Source of the DNA: Ophiosphaerella korrae
Taxonomy: Eukaryota > Ascomycota > Dothideomycetes > Pleosporales > Phaeosphaeriaceae
Assembly: GCA_028456385.1 (NCBI GenBank)
Contig: JALNQF010000839.1
Coordinates: 1 to 12,915, forward strand
Direction: 5' to 3'
DNA: 12,915 bases
Shown here: positions 1-8,651 of the stretch, one piece after another
How the letters are laid out: every line of letters starts with the position of its first letter
Numbering within the stretch: position 1 is the first letter of the stretch
Made by a program: the position numbers and the translations under genes
The notes under the pieces: model-generated
The model's database searches: none
Told to the model about the DNA's origin: nothing
What the model saw: the letters and a program-made list of their open reading frames with translations, nothing else

Positions 1-1500
1 TTCCTTATCTTACTATTCTTTTACTAAGTAGTAGCTATCTACTAGTCTCTAGATTTCTTTTGTAAATCTATCTTATACTTTAGCGTTCTCTTACCTTAGC
101 TCTAGTGTTTTAGGTGCTATTTTATATTTAGAGGTCTTAAGCTCTTAGTTTTCTTTCTTATTCTCGTCCTAGGCTATATATACCTACCTTCCTAGATATA
201 GCGTCGTCTCGCACCTATACCCTACTCTTCTCTAGTATAGCTAAAAGTATTCTAAGGTATCTATCCTAGCTTGTTTTTACTTTAGCTAATACTTCTTTAT
301 ATAGCTTTATACTCTTAGTAGTATTTTTATAGCTTCTACTTTATTATCTATTATAAAGTTTATTAGTTATATAGTAATCTTATAGTAGTTGTATTTCTTA
401 CTTATATCTTACTACTAGAGGTTTATAGTCTTATAATCTCTCTTCTCTTAGCTTCTTCTAGAGATTACTTCCTATTCTTCCTCTCTATCTTTGTCTTACT
501 ACTTAAGTATATTAATTTATTATATTATCTTGTTCTTCGCTTAGTAATTCTTTGCTAAGTACTCTATTTTACTATACTTATAGTATTTTTAGCTTTCTAC
601 TCTTTTAGGGTTCTTATAGTAATAGTATTCTTGTTTTCTTAGGTTTATATTATTAACGTATATCTTATCTAGCCTAAAGTATCTATAGCTACTCTAAACT
701 TAGTTGTACTTATATTTGCGTTGCTACTTGTACTTAGGTTTATACTTCTTACTTTCTATACGTAGTACTCTTATATTCTTAGCTTCTACTATATATTTAT
801 ATATATAGTTATTAACTTAAATTACTTCTTCTATTAGGTTTTCTAACGTCTTAATTGCAGCTCTACTACGTATTAGCTTACTTTAAATATTACTCTTAAG
901 TCTTTATTAAAATATCTTTATTAATACTTTATTATTCTATTCTATTTGTAATACGTAGCTTTAGAACTTATTAGTATAATCTACTACTACCTTATATTAT
1001 TATAGCTACTATATTGCGTACTCTACTACTACTATCTTGTTTACTAGTAGAAAGGCTTATTATACTTTATCTTTAAACTTAATCTATTCTTTAAATATCT
1101 TATCGCAGTCGCTATTATTATTATTAAGGTATTTCTTAAAGTATAGTGTAACCTATTTCTCTACCTTACCCCTTATATAGGATAATATAAGTATAGCTCT
1201 ATCTTTATCCTAAACTTAGTCTACCTTAAAGAAGAGATTAAGTTGTAAGATTTATAGCTTAAGCTTATTTTATTCTCTATAGTAGAGGTTAGGCTTAGTA
1301 ACCTTAGAAGTAGCTATATAGGTTGCTCTTATACGCTAGTTATCTATATTTATTAACGTATCGCTTATCTTAAGAGTATTTAATATATTAGGACCTTAGA
1401 ACTAGGTAAAAGTAATAAAGTAAGTAGGCTTCTATAAGATAGGTAAGGTTAATAAATAAGATAGTTACTTAACTTAATTAATAGTTACCTCTTATTAGAG
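1..1500 (-). pseudogene. Ty3/Gypsy-type Gag relic (gag2), runs off left edge
   Basis: Reading the minus strand from about 1500 down to 1 in one frame gives a long Gag-like protein interrupted only by TAG/TAA codons explainable as mutated CAG, CAA or TGG. The capsid part (about 1290-870) includes KVEK*VTLYFKKYL, and the N-terminal quarter is Thr/Ile-rich. A nucleocapsid zinc knuckle lies at 585-544. It reads YYKYSKIEYLAKNY, matching C-X2-C-X4-H-X4-C with all three Cys and the His changed to Tyr. About 540 further bases, rich in Lys/Glu codons, follow in the same frame to the window edge. I do not recognise a protease there. The start is set near 1500 because coding character fades above it. 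No LTR lies upstream, since gag1 begins about 95 bases away. Not functional. The Gag assignment is firm; the element it belonged to is unknown. Confidence 0.75.
544..585 (-). other. Degenerate CCHC zinc knuckle of gag2
   Basis: Fourteen minus-strand codons keep the spacing of a retroviral-type zinc knuckle (C-X2-C-X4-H-X4-C), but every metal ligand is now Tyr. TGT/TGC to TAT/TAC and CAC to TAC are single transitions of the kind RIP makes. This is the best anchor for calling the surrounding frame a Gag. Confidence 0.75.
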
Positions 1501-1592
1501 TATTACAAGGTATACAAGTACTAATAGGTAGATAAGAATCTAATTAAAGTATTAGTAGTAATACTCTATTAAGATAAGAAGTAAAGAAAAGA

Positions 1593-2035
1593 TTAAATAT
1601 AATAGTCTATAAAGGTCTATCGACGTTCCTATATACTTACTATCTAGTGTTTATTCCTAAGCGCTTACTCTAGAGCGTTTACCCTAGAGCGTTCGCTCTA
1701 GAGCGTTTACTACTAAATAGTTACGTGTTCTACTACGCTATATTACCTAGCCTAATTGCGTACAATATAATAGCTTACTTACTACTTAGTATTATAATAA
1801 TAGAGCTCTTGTAATTTTATTATATTACGTAAGTTACGCTTAAGCGTTAAGCTTAAAGTAATAAGGTCTTTTCTTGTTACTAAAACCTAATAATAGTTAG
1901 TAATTACCTTTTATAGTTTAGGCTATAGTTTTAAAAAGAAGTACTAAATCCTTTATTCTTCTATATACTAAGGAAGCTAGTCTTTAAAGATATTTTAATA
2001 TCTAGTAAAGAATCTTACGCTTTATTCTTTATATT
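1593..2035 (-). pseudogene. Gag-like relic gag1, C-terminal half
   Basis: On the minus strand the frame entering at 2035 continues the capsid-like reading that stops at 9117 on the far side of the LTR retrotransposon. Recognisable pieces include YKE*SVRFFTRY near the junction and ITNYY*VLVTRKDLITL further on, resembling the second half of a retrotransposon Gag capsid. Below about 1715 the frame enters a short tandem repeat and becomes Arg/Glu/Ala-rich and possibly helical (SERSRVNALE), reaching a terminal TAA near 1593. I see no zinc knuckle, unlike gag2 and the main element. In-frame stops are RIP-type. gag1 was split by the 2041-9111 insertion; gag2 starts about 95 bases further along in a different frame. 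Confidence 0.7.
1661..1710. repeat. 14-bp tandem repeat, about 3.5 units
   Basis: Three full units (1661-1674, 1675-1688, 1689-1702) and a partial fourth follow the pattern GCGYTYACYCTAGA with few differences. The array lies inside the gag1 frame. Fourteen is not a multiple of three, so successive units are read in different phases. It is locally GC-richer than its surroundings. Confidence 0.75.
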
Positions 2036-2040
2036 AAGTA
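2036..2040 (+). repeat. Target-site duplication, left copy (AAGTA)
   Basis: The five bases directly outside the 5' LTR are AAGTA and are repeated directly outside the 3' LTR at 9112-9116. A five-base duplication is usual for Ty3/Gypsy integrases. Confidence 0.9.
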
Positions 2041-2500
2041 TATTATAGTAGTAATAAGAGAAATTAAGATAGAACTAATTAGTCTACACTTAGCTACACA
2101 CGAGGTATAAGATAAGTAGGGTAGTAACTTATAGGATAATAAGCTTAATTAGGAAGCTAACTACAATTAGGATAGGTAATAAATTTGTAAATTCGCGATC
2201 TTAGTAAACACAAAGTTACAAAGCTATTATATAACAAATTTATAAATTTGCGATCTTAGTAAGTATAAAGTAATAAAGTTACTAAGACTATATTACTATA
2301 TAGTTAGTAGAAATGCGTATTATTAGGATAGTATTAGTAATTCAATCTTTTAACTATAGAACGCTAATACAAGATAGTTGTAAAACATCTTCTATTATTA
2401 CTAGTTATTATAGATTACTATACGAGCTTTACTATTAACTTATAATCTACTAACCTCTTTACAATAAGTACTTGTAGTCGATAATAAGTAGCCTATTACA
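2041..2500 (+). repeat. 5' LTR (460 bp)
   Basis: Aligns end to end without gaps to 8652-9111. It starts TATTATAG, probably TGTTATAG before mutation, and ends ATTACA, keeping the CA terminus. Differences from the 3' copy are spread along the length and are almost all A/G or C/T; the one clear transversion I noticed is around 2176. I could not place the U3/R/U5 borders or a promoter with confidence. Confidence 0.95.
2181..2273 (+). repeat. Internal 55-bp-period direct repeat in the 5' LTR
   Basis: A block of about 38 bases beginning AAATTTGTAAATTCGCGATC at 2181 recurs from 2236 as AAATTTATAAATTTGCGATC. Both copies continue into CTTAGTAA. The same pair occurs in the 3' LTR at 8792 and 8847. The start of each block is a near-palindrome, best preserved at 8847-8860 as AAATTCGTGAATTT. 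Duplicated short motifs in an LTR may be transcriptional elements; that role is inference. Confidence 0.7.
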
Positions 2501-2561
2501 CTTTACTAATTTAGTTATTATAAGAAGTAAAGCGTAAGTAGTGTATAGTCTAGCTAATACG
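2501..2561 (+). other. Leader between 5' LTR and gag, primer site not recognised
   Basis: A primer-binding site should begin at or near 2501, but the sequence (CTTTACTAATTTAGTTATTA) matches no tRNA 3' end that I recognise, even allowing G-to-A and C-to-T changes. CTTTACT at 2501-2507 is the reverse complement of AGTAAAG at 2526-2532, so the leader could fold into a 7-bp stem with an 18-base loop. Whether this relates to priming is unknown. Confidence 0.35.
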
Positions 2562-3583
2562 ATAGTAGAAAGTTTAACTAAGAGAGTAGCTAAGGCACTT
2601 ATAAGTAGTTACAAGTTAGATAATATAGTATAGAAGGATATTAAAAACTATATAAATAACTTAATCTTAGAGAAAGAAGATATAAAAATAGTAATTAACG
2701 CTTTAGAAACCTAGAATAAAGAACTCTAAGAGTACGCAAAATAGAATAAAGCCTAGATTAAAGCTATTATTAAAAGATAAAACTAAATAGAACTAATTAT
2801 ATAACGCCTAGAAATAAGTACAACAAAGAAACTACTAAAGATACCTATACTTAAGAAATTTAATAGGATAAGAGAGAAACTAAGACCTTTTATAGCTTTA
2901 GCATAACTCTAGGTAGATATATAAGTACTATACTTTAATATAGAAGAAAAGAAGGTAATATATATTAGGATACACCTTAAAGAAGACGTAATAAGATAGT
3001 TTAAACCTTACTAATAGACTATACAAAACACGCTCTAATAATATAGAAAGATAAAACTAGAGCTATCTTTAGAAGTTATAAATACTTTACTAGACGAATA
3101 AAAGTAGTATTTAGAGATATAGATATTACCTAATAAGCTAAAGAAAGACTTAAAAAGCTTACGTAGAATAAGAGTATTCTAGAATATATATTATAGTTTA
3201 AATAACTATTACAAAATATAGAATAGAATAAATTAGCCTTAATATTACGATTTAAATAGGGACTAAACGCAAAAATTTAATATAAGATAATCTATATAGA
3301 AAAACTATAAATACTAGAAGCCCTAAAGTAATAGGTAAAATAGATTAATAACAATCTTTAAGAATAGAAGAAGAATAAGTATAGAGGTAATACCTAGAGC
3401 TATAATAAGGGAGACACTATAATCCTTAACGCTAATAAGGATAAAAAGAAAAAGAAGAATAAAGACTTTACGTACTTTAACTATAGTAAGCTAGGCTACT
3501 ACGTAAAGAACTACTAATTAAAGTTTAAGAAAGATATAGTATATTATAAATATAGGAAACTAGGACACTTCGCAAAAGATTAT
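2562..3583 (+). other. Gag region of the main element
   Basis: The N-terminal part (about 2613-2790) is Lys/Glu/Asn-rich and probably coiled coil. The capsid follows at about 2850-3330 with KKFNRIREKLRPF, then AIFRSYKYFTRRI and LALILRFK*GLNAKI, a typical Metaviridae capsid pattern. A net one-base deletion near 3005-3015 puts the first part out of frame with the rest. A Lys/Asn-rich linker leads to two zinc knuckles. Gag would assemble the virus-like particle and package element RNA. Confidence 0.85.
3473..3583 (+). other. Two tandem CCHC zinc knuckles, ligands lost
   Basis: The first knuckle (3473-3514) reads YFNYSKLGYYVKNY and the second (3542-3583) reads YYKYRKLGHFAKDY. Both have C-X2-C-X4-H-X4-C spacing. 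All six Cys are now Tyr and only the second His (CAC at 3566) remains. TGT/TGC to TAT/TAC are G-to-A transitions. Confidence 0.85.
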
Positions 3584-3599
3584 AGAAGTAAAGACCCTA

Positions 3600-4729
3600 A
3601 GAAAGATAAAGAAACGTAGTTAAAGACGACTAAAAACAAGAAAGAAGTACCTAAAGTATAGGCTAAACCTTAGGAAAAGGTAGCTAGGAGTAAGGAGGTA
3701 TAATATACAATACTCTATTAAACCTTTTGTTATAACAATAACTACTATATATATCTTTCTAGTAAACAAAGAGTAGGATACTTCCTATAGAAGTATAGAG
3801 TAGTAGTAATAAAAGAAAGTAGAATAAAAGCGTAGCTAGAAGAAATAGCTTACGTAATAGACTTACTAGTAGAAGATCTAGAAGGGGAAGAGCCCTAGAC
3901 CCTATTAATCTAGGCCGAAGGACTAGCGCTAGATAAAGAGACTACTACTATTTCCTCTAAAGAACTATAAGAAAACAAGAGATAAGTTAATATAAGAGAT
4001 ATAGAGTATACCTAGTTAAATATATATAGCTACAATAGCTATATAATAATAAATATAGTAGAATAAAATACTAATTAGAAATTTATTTAAAAATACTTAC
4101 TAGTTATAAGTATAGAGGAAGCGTAGAAAGACTAGAAAGAATACAATCCTAGAGTAACAAAGTTTATAATATTCTAATAATAGATAGAATAATATATAGT
4201 TATAGTAAGAAGAATACCTATATAGAGAGAGTAGTAATACCTTACAAGAAAAATACAATAGATTAACAAAGCCTATACACTATAAGTACTAGTAATATAC
4301 TATGTTTTAGTAATAAAAAGACTTAGCAAAGATAGATACTAGGAAGGAGATAAAGAGAGAATAGATCTAGAATATCTAGTATATCTAGAAACTACATAAG
4401 TATTATATCTAAATACACACTACTACCTATATAGAAAAGAGAAAGTACAAAACTACGTATAGCTAAAAAGAGGACAAGACTATATAAGGGTAATCCTAAA
4501 GAAAGAAATTAAAGGATAGAAAATAATCTAGATTCCTAACAAAGAATATATATTAATTAGACTAGGACCTAAATTGTTAAAAGAATACGTTAAAGAAATA
4601 GGACTATAGTATAAGTATATATTTAATAAATGTCTAAAACACGAGAATTACAAACGTAAAACAAGACAATAGCCCTAGAAGAATAGATAATTTAAAGAAA
4701 GACCTAAGCAAGAAAAGCTATAAGGAATA
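3600..4729 (+). other. Gag-protease linker region of the polyprotein
   Basis: The gag-pol frame continues for about 370 codons without a domain I can name. It is rich in Glu, Lys, Ile and Tyr codons. A segment near 3690-3790 resembles the Trp/Cys/His-rich stretch after Gag in some fungal Gypsy elements (TFCYNNNYYIYLSSK*R here), and from 4442 the frame reads KVQNYV*LKRGQDYIRVI. It shows RIP-type stops at the same density as elsewhere. It may be an extended Gag C-terminus or a spacer removed by the protease. Confidence 0.6.
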
Positions 4730-5065
4730 ATAAGCCTACACGTTATAAAAATAGGTATATACTAAAGAAAGAAAGTATAAATTATAATTAATAGTAGAGC
4801 TACAAGAAACTTTATATCTAAGAAGTTTATAGAAAAATAAGGAATAAACTATATAACAAAGAAATATCCTCGACAACTAAGTACGATTAAAGGAAAACTA
4901 TTCTAAGAACCTATTAGATTTAAGATAGTATCTTTAACACTAAGGTTAGAAGGACTAGAAATCTACAATATAGTTATAGATATAACAATAATTAATAACA
5001 AACAAGACGTAATATTAGGAATACTGTAGTTATAACTAACTAACCTAAGAATCGATTAGAGAACA
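4730..5065 (+). other. Aspartic protease (retropepsin) domain, active site mutated
   Basis: The active-site motif expected as D-S-G-A-T reads NSRAT at 4790-4804. Asp is now Asn and Gly is Arg, both from G-to-A changes. Hydrophobic strands follow (NFISKKFIEK, then IVIDITIIN), and the closing motif reads DVILGIL*L, matching the usual DVILGxxWL. A retropepsin would cut the polyprotein; this one lacks its catalytic Asp. Confidence 0.85.
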
Positions 5066-5279
5066 AAGAAAATTAGTTACTCTAATAGAGATATATTAAA
5101 AGCTAACATAACTATATATAAAGGATAATTCCTAGAAGAATACAAGAAGTAGGAGAAACAACTTACTAAACTAGATAACTACCTTCTAGAATATTAACTA
5201 TAGGACTTAGCGATAGAACTAGAAGAAGGAAAGAATACAGGATAGAGCCTAGTATATAGAAAAACAAAAGAAGAATCTA

Positions 5280-5930
5280 AGATTAAATAAACATTTATAC
5301 AAAATATAATTAAGAAAGGATAGATATAAGACTCTAAATCCTTAGTAGCACATAGACTTATATTTATAGACAAAAGAAGGATAGATAAGAAACGACCTTA
5401 CGTAGACTTTAGGAAGATAAACGCAATTATAAGCAAAAACTAGTACCTATTACTATAAATAGACAAGATACAAGATAGACTATAAAAAGTACGAATCTTT
5501 ACAAAACTAGATATCTAAAACGCCTATTACTAGATTAGAATTAGAAAAAGAGATAAATAGAAAATAGTATTTAGAACATAGTATAGACTATATAAATACC
5601 TAGTTATACTATTTAGACTTATAAACGCACTAGCAGCGTTCTAGGAAAGAATTAATATAGTACTAAGAGAGTACTTAGATATATTTATATTTATATACCT
5701 AGACAACATCCTTATATTCTTAGAAATAGAGAAAGAATATGTATAGTATGTATACAAGGTGCTAGAAAAGCTAGCAGAAAGTAAACTATTTCTCTAAATA
5801 AGAAAGTGCGAATTTTACACAAAAGAAATAGACTTCCTTAGATTTATTATAGAACTAGGAAAAATTAGGATTAACCTAAACAAGATTAAAACAATCTAAG
5901 AATAGCCGGCACCTAGGAACCTAAAGGAGG
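5280..5930 (+). other. Reverse transcriptase domain, YLDD changed to YLDN
   Basis: RT motifs occur in order: RPYVDFRKIN (near 5395), FTKLDI*NAYY*I (near 5500), then LFRLINALAAF where FGLxNAPAxF is usual. The catalytic box at 5696-5707 reads YLDN, with the second Asp lost by GAC to AAC. LRFIIELGKIRIN and IKTI*EWPAPRN-like readings follow, as in Ty3/Gypsy RT. The domain would copy element RNA to DNA; losing an active-site Asp would abolish this. Confidence 0.92.
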
Positions 5931-6109
5931 TACAATAATTTCATAGACTAGTAAACTTCTATAGAAAGTTAATAGTTAATTAGTTAGAACTAATAGAACT
6001 ACTAATAAACCTTATAAAGAAAAATACGGTATTTAAATAGACTAAGGAATGCGAAGAAGTATTTAATTAAATTAAATAAAGATTTGTAGAGAACCTAGTT
6101 ATATAAATA

Positions 6110-6510
6110 TATAACCTAGACCTACTAGTAATAGTAAAGATAGATACATCTAACTTAGTCTATAGGAAAGTACTAACACAAGAAGACCTAGACATAAAAC
6201 AAGAATATCTAGTTAAGTACTTCTCTAAGAAAATAAAGCTAGTAGAACTTAACTACTTAATCTATAAAAAAGAAATACTAGCTATTTACAAAGCGTTTAA
6301 ATAATAGAGAATATATTTATAAGGAGTAAAATATTAAACAAAGGTCTATATAGACTATAGGAACCTTATAGGATTTATATTAAATAAGGACTTATTATAA
6401 CGCTATATAAGATAGTAAGAGTCTCTATTAATATTTAATATAGAAATAATATACACTAAGGGCAAAGATAACTAATTTGTAGATATACTAAGTAGAAGAC
6501 TAGACTTATA
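6110..6510 (+). other. RNase H domain
   Basis: The segment begins IVKIDTSN, with the first catalytic Asp (GAT 6143-6145) kept. It continues with KYFSKKIKLVELNYLIYKKE, matching the usual SxKLxxAExNYxxYxxE pattern, and ends near 6490 with FVDILSRR, equal to the family's xADxLSRR. It would degrade the RNA strand of the hybrid. RIP-type stops interrupt it. Confidence 0.88.
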
Positions 6511-6679
6511 AGAAGAGGTAAATACTACTAGTATAGTTCTAGTTAAGAAAGAAAAAGGATATTTAGTCTTAAACACACCTAAGATAGCTGTAACGCTTAA
6601 AAGAGGGAGTAATGTACTAGATAAATAAATTTAGAAAGAAATAGAAAAAGCCCCTAAAGAAACAAAAAAACTTAAGATT

Positions 6680-7500
6680 TAAGAAGGAATTGTAGAAGCC
6701 TATAGAAGAACATACATTCTAAAGAAAATACAAAGAGAATTTATATAATAATTCTACAAACTACTAGTATATAGATACTAAGGTATTAACAAAATACTAG
6801 ATAGACTATTAAAGGACTATTATATCCTAAGAGTAAGGCAACTTGTAATAGAAGTACTACAAGACTATATAGAATGTTACAAGAATAAGTATAATAGGTA
6901 CGTACTATATAGGATACTATAACTAGTTAAAATACTAGAATAACTATAGAGAGTTATTACAATAGACTTTATTACGAAACTACTAAAGTCTAAAGACTTA
7001 ATATTAGGAGTTAAATATAATAGAATTCTAATAATAGTAAATAAGCTTATAAAGTACTTATACTTTAGACTATATAAAGAGAAAAGTAGTATAGAGGTTA
7101 CTATATACTAAGTTCTAAGAACTGTAATTAGCTAATATAGTATTCTAGATAAGATTATTATAGATAAAGATGTAAGATTTATATTAAAACTATAGAGAAC
7201 AATATTAGTATAGTTAGGAATCTAGTATATAATATTAACAGTATATTATCTATAGATAGATAAGTAATTAGAATATATAAACTAGATAGTAGAATAATAC
7301 TTAAGATACTACTATAACTATAACTAGAACAATTAGGTATAGTTACTACCTATAGCACAGCTAGCATATAATAGCGTAAAGAATATAGTAATAGGAGTAT
7401 TGCCTTTCTTCGCGAACTATAGATTTAATCCTAACGCGTATAGAATACTAAGAACCTAAGTATCTTAGTCTTTAAGAGGAGAAAACTTTGCAAGTAGACT
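6680..7500 (+). other. Integrase: zinc-binding region and DDE core
   Basis: The N-terminal HHCC region (about 6740-6890) has both His changed to Tyr; of the Cys pair, the first is Tyr and the second survives in YIECYKNKY. The core reads AIDFITKL-like with Asp GAC at 6965-6967, IDKDVRF with Asp GAT at 7163-7165, and Glu GAA at 7271-7273. The last two are 35 residues apart, the D-35-E spacing of retroviral-type integrases, so all three catalytic acids are still encoded. A downstream LAYNS-like motif (near 7360) is also intact. Integrase would insert the cDNA and make the 5-bp duplication seen here. Confidence 0.9.
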
Positions 7501-7599
7501 TAAAGAGATACACAACTAACTATAATAGGACGTAGAGTTCCTATAAGATAGAATAGCAAAGTACTATAATAAGAAATACTAGGAGGAACCTTAATTTAG

Positions 7600-7970
7600 A
7601 GAGGGAGAAAAAGTATAGTTAATACAAAGTAATATTAAGAGTAAACAACTAAGTTCTAAACTAGATTACGTAAAAATAGGACTATATAAGATTAAGAAGA
7701 AAGTTATACTAGTTATATTTAAACTAAAACTACTAGATAAAATAAAAATACACCTAATATTCTACGTAGTACTACTAGAAAGAGTACTACAAGAAGTAAA
7801 ACTACTAGTATATAAAGTAGATACGTATAGAGAATAGGAAGAATACGAAGTTAAGAAGATCCTAGAATATTAGTTCTATAATAGTAGGAACTACTACCTA
7901 GTAGAATAGATAGGTATAGACGAAAAGGACAACTATAGGATAGAATATAGGAACTATAGGATAATCTTAA
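7600..7970 (+). other. Integrase C-terminal module and chromodomain-like tail
   Basis: A GPY/F-type motif reads VKIGLYKIKKK near 7670-7700, with the usual Pro changed to Leu (CCA to CTA). About 50 codons later, from 7847, the frame reads EVKKILEY*FYNSRNYYLVE*IG, the form of a chromodomain (E-V-E-x-I-L ... Y-L-V-K-W-x-G). The third strand is less clear. In chromoviruses this domain directs integration to heterochromatin marked by histone H3 lysine-9 methylation; applying that here is inference. Confidence 0.7.
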
Positions 7971-8083
7971 TTACTCTAAGAAACTAGAGGAGTTCTAAAG
8001 TTAAAACTCCCTAGAACGCCTAGTAGTAAATTAAGAAAACTAATAATACTACTACTAGATAGAGAGGCGATAGGAGCGCTTAA

Positions 8084-8637
8084 TACGATAAGAACTAGAG
8101 TAGCTTCTACTATATCGTCTAAATCTAACTTAGCCTCTAAAGTACAAAACTATTTAGATAACTTAGCGTTATTATAAGCCTTTATCTTATAAAGACGCTT
8201 AACGTAAGAATAAAGCTTTACTAGCTTATAAAGAGTTAGCTTATACTTAGCTTTAGCTATAGTAAGCTATAATAATAATTACGCTTAAGCTCTATTAACA
8301 GCTCGCCCTATATAACTTAGTAGAAAGAGACTATATAGAGATTAAACACTTACACTCTACAAGTAAAACCTTAGAAGAAATATATTTATACTAAATATTA
8401 GTAAGAATATATTTATTATAATGTTTACTATTATTTAAGGATATAAGGTAAGAAAGACCTAGTTCTACATAATAATAACAAGGAAATATCTTAACCTTAT
8501 TACAAATAATATAAGCTACAAAAAGGAGTTTGTTACGCTAGGAGTAGGATAGTATAGGGAGCGATAAGGAACTAGAAATTAACAAAAAAATAGGATTAAT
8601 AACCTTAGCTCTAGTATAGAGAAATAAGGGACTGCGT
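8084..8637 (+). other. 3' untranslated region of the LTR retrotransposon
   Basis: About 550 bases lie between the proposed gag-pol end and the polypurine tract. I see no further domain, no repeat of note and no RNA gene. The true end of the protein could lie somewhat inside this stretch. Confidence 0.5.
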
Positions 8638-8651
8638 AGAAAAGGGAATAG
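8638..8651 (+). promoter_or_regulatory. Polypurine tract
   Basis: AGAAAAGGGAATAG directly abuts the 3' LTR. The single T may itself be a mutation. The tract primes plus-strand DNA synthesis in LTR retrotransposons, and its position confirms the LTR border at 8652. Confidence 0.8.

Larger units (their letters stand above)
2562..8083 (+). pseudogene. gag-pol polyprotein relic of the LTR retrotransposon
   Basis: From about 3002 to 8083 one frame covers the rest of Gag, protease, RT, RNase H, integrase and a chromodomain-like tail, with no shift between gag and pol. This suggests a single fused polyprotein, as in Tf1-like elements. The first part, 2562 to about 3008, reads in a frame one base out, so one base has been lost near 3005-3015. 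The proposed start is ATA at 2562, a probable former ATG followed by VESLTKRVAKAL. In-frame TAG/TAA codons are frequent and sit where Gln or Trp is expected. The end at 8083 is the first TAA after the tail that is not obviously needed as Gln; it is uncertain because any stop could be new. About 1840 codons is a normal length for such a fusion. Confidence 0.9.

Noticed and set aside
1..2035. Regions 1-2035 and 9117-10188 as the LTRs or pol of the inverted Gypsy copy at 10191-12049
   Set aside because: The Gag readings differ from the main-element Gag, and the Gypsy fragment stops at TA sites next to DNA-transposon termini, so continuity is not supported within the window.
2036..2530. A CRISPR-like or phage attachment signal in the repeated GCGATCTTAGTAA blocks
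   Set aside because: There are only two copies per LTR, with no spacer pattern. They are LTR-internal direct repeats of a retrotransposon.
2562..8083. A reassigned genetic code in which TAG and TAA encode Gln
   Set aside because: Many stops sit at positions expected to be Trp as well as Gln, and the same positions vary in the second copy. Cys-to-Tyr, His-to-Tyr and Asp-to-Asn changes at key residues show mutation rather than recoding.
8084..8637. An extra ORF between pol and the 3' LTR, such as an env-like gene
   Set aside because: No frame has sustained coding character, membrane segments or a recognisable motif.
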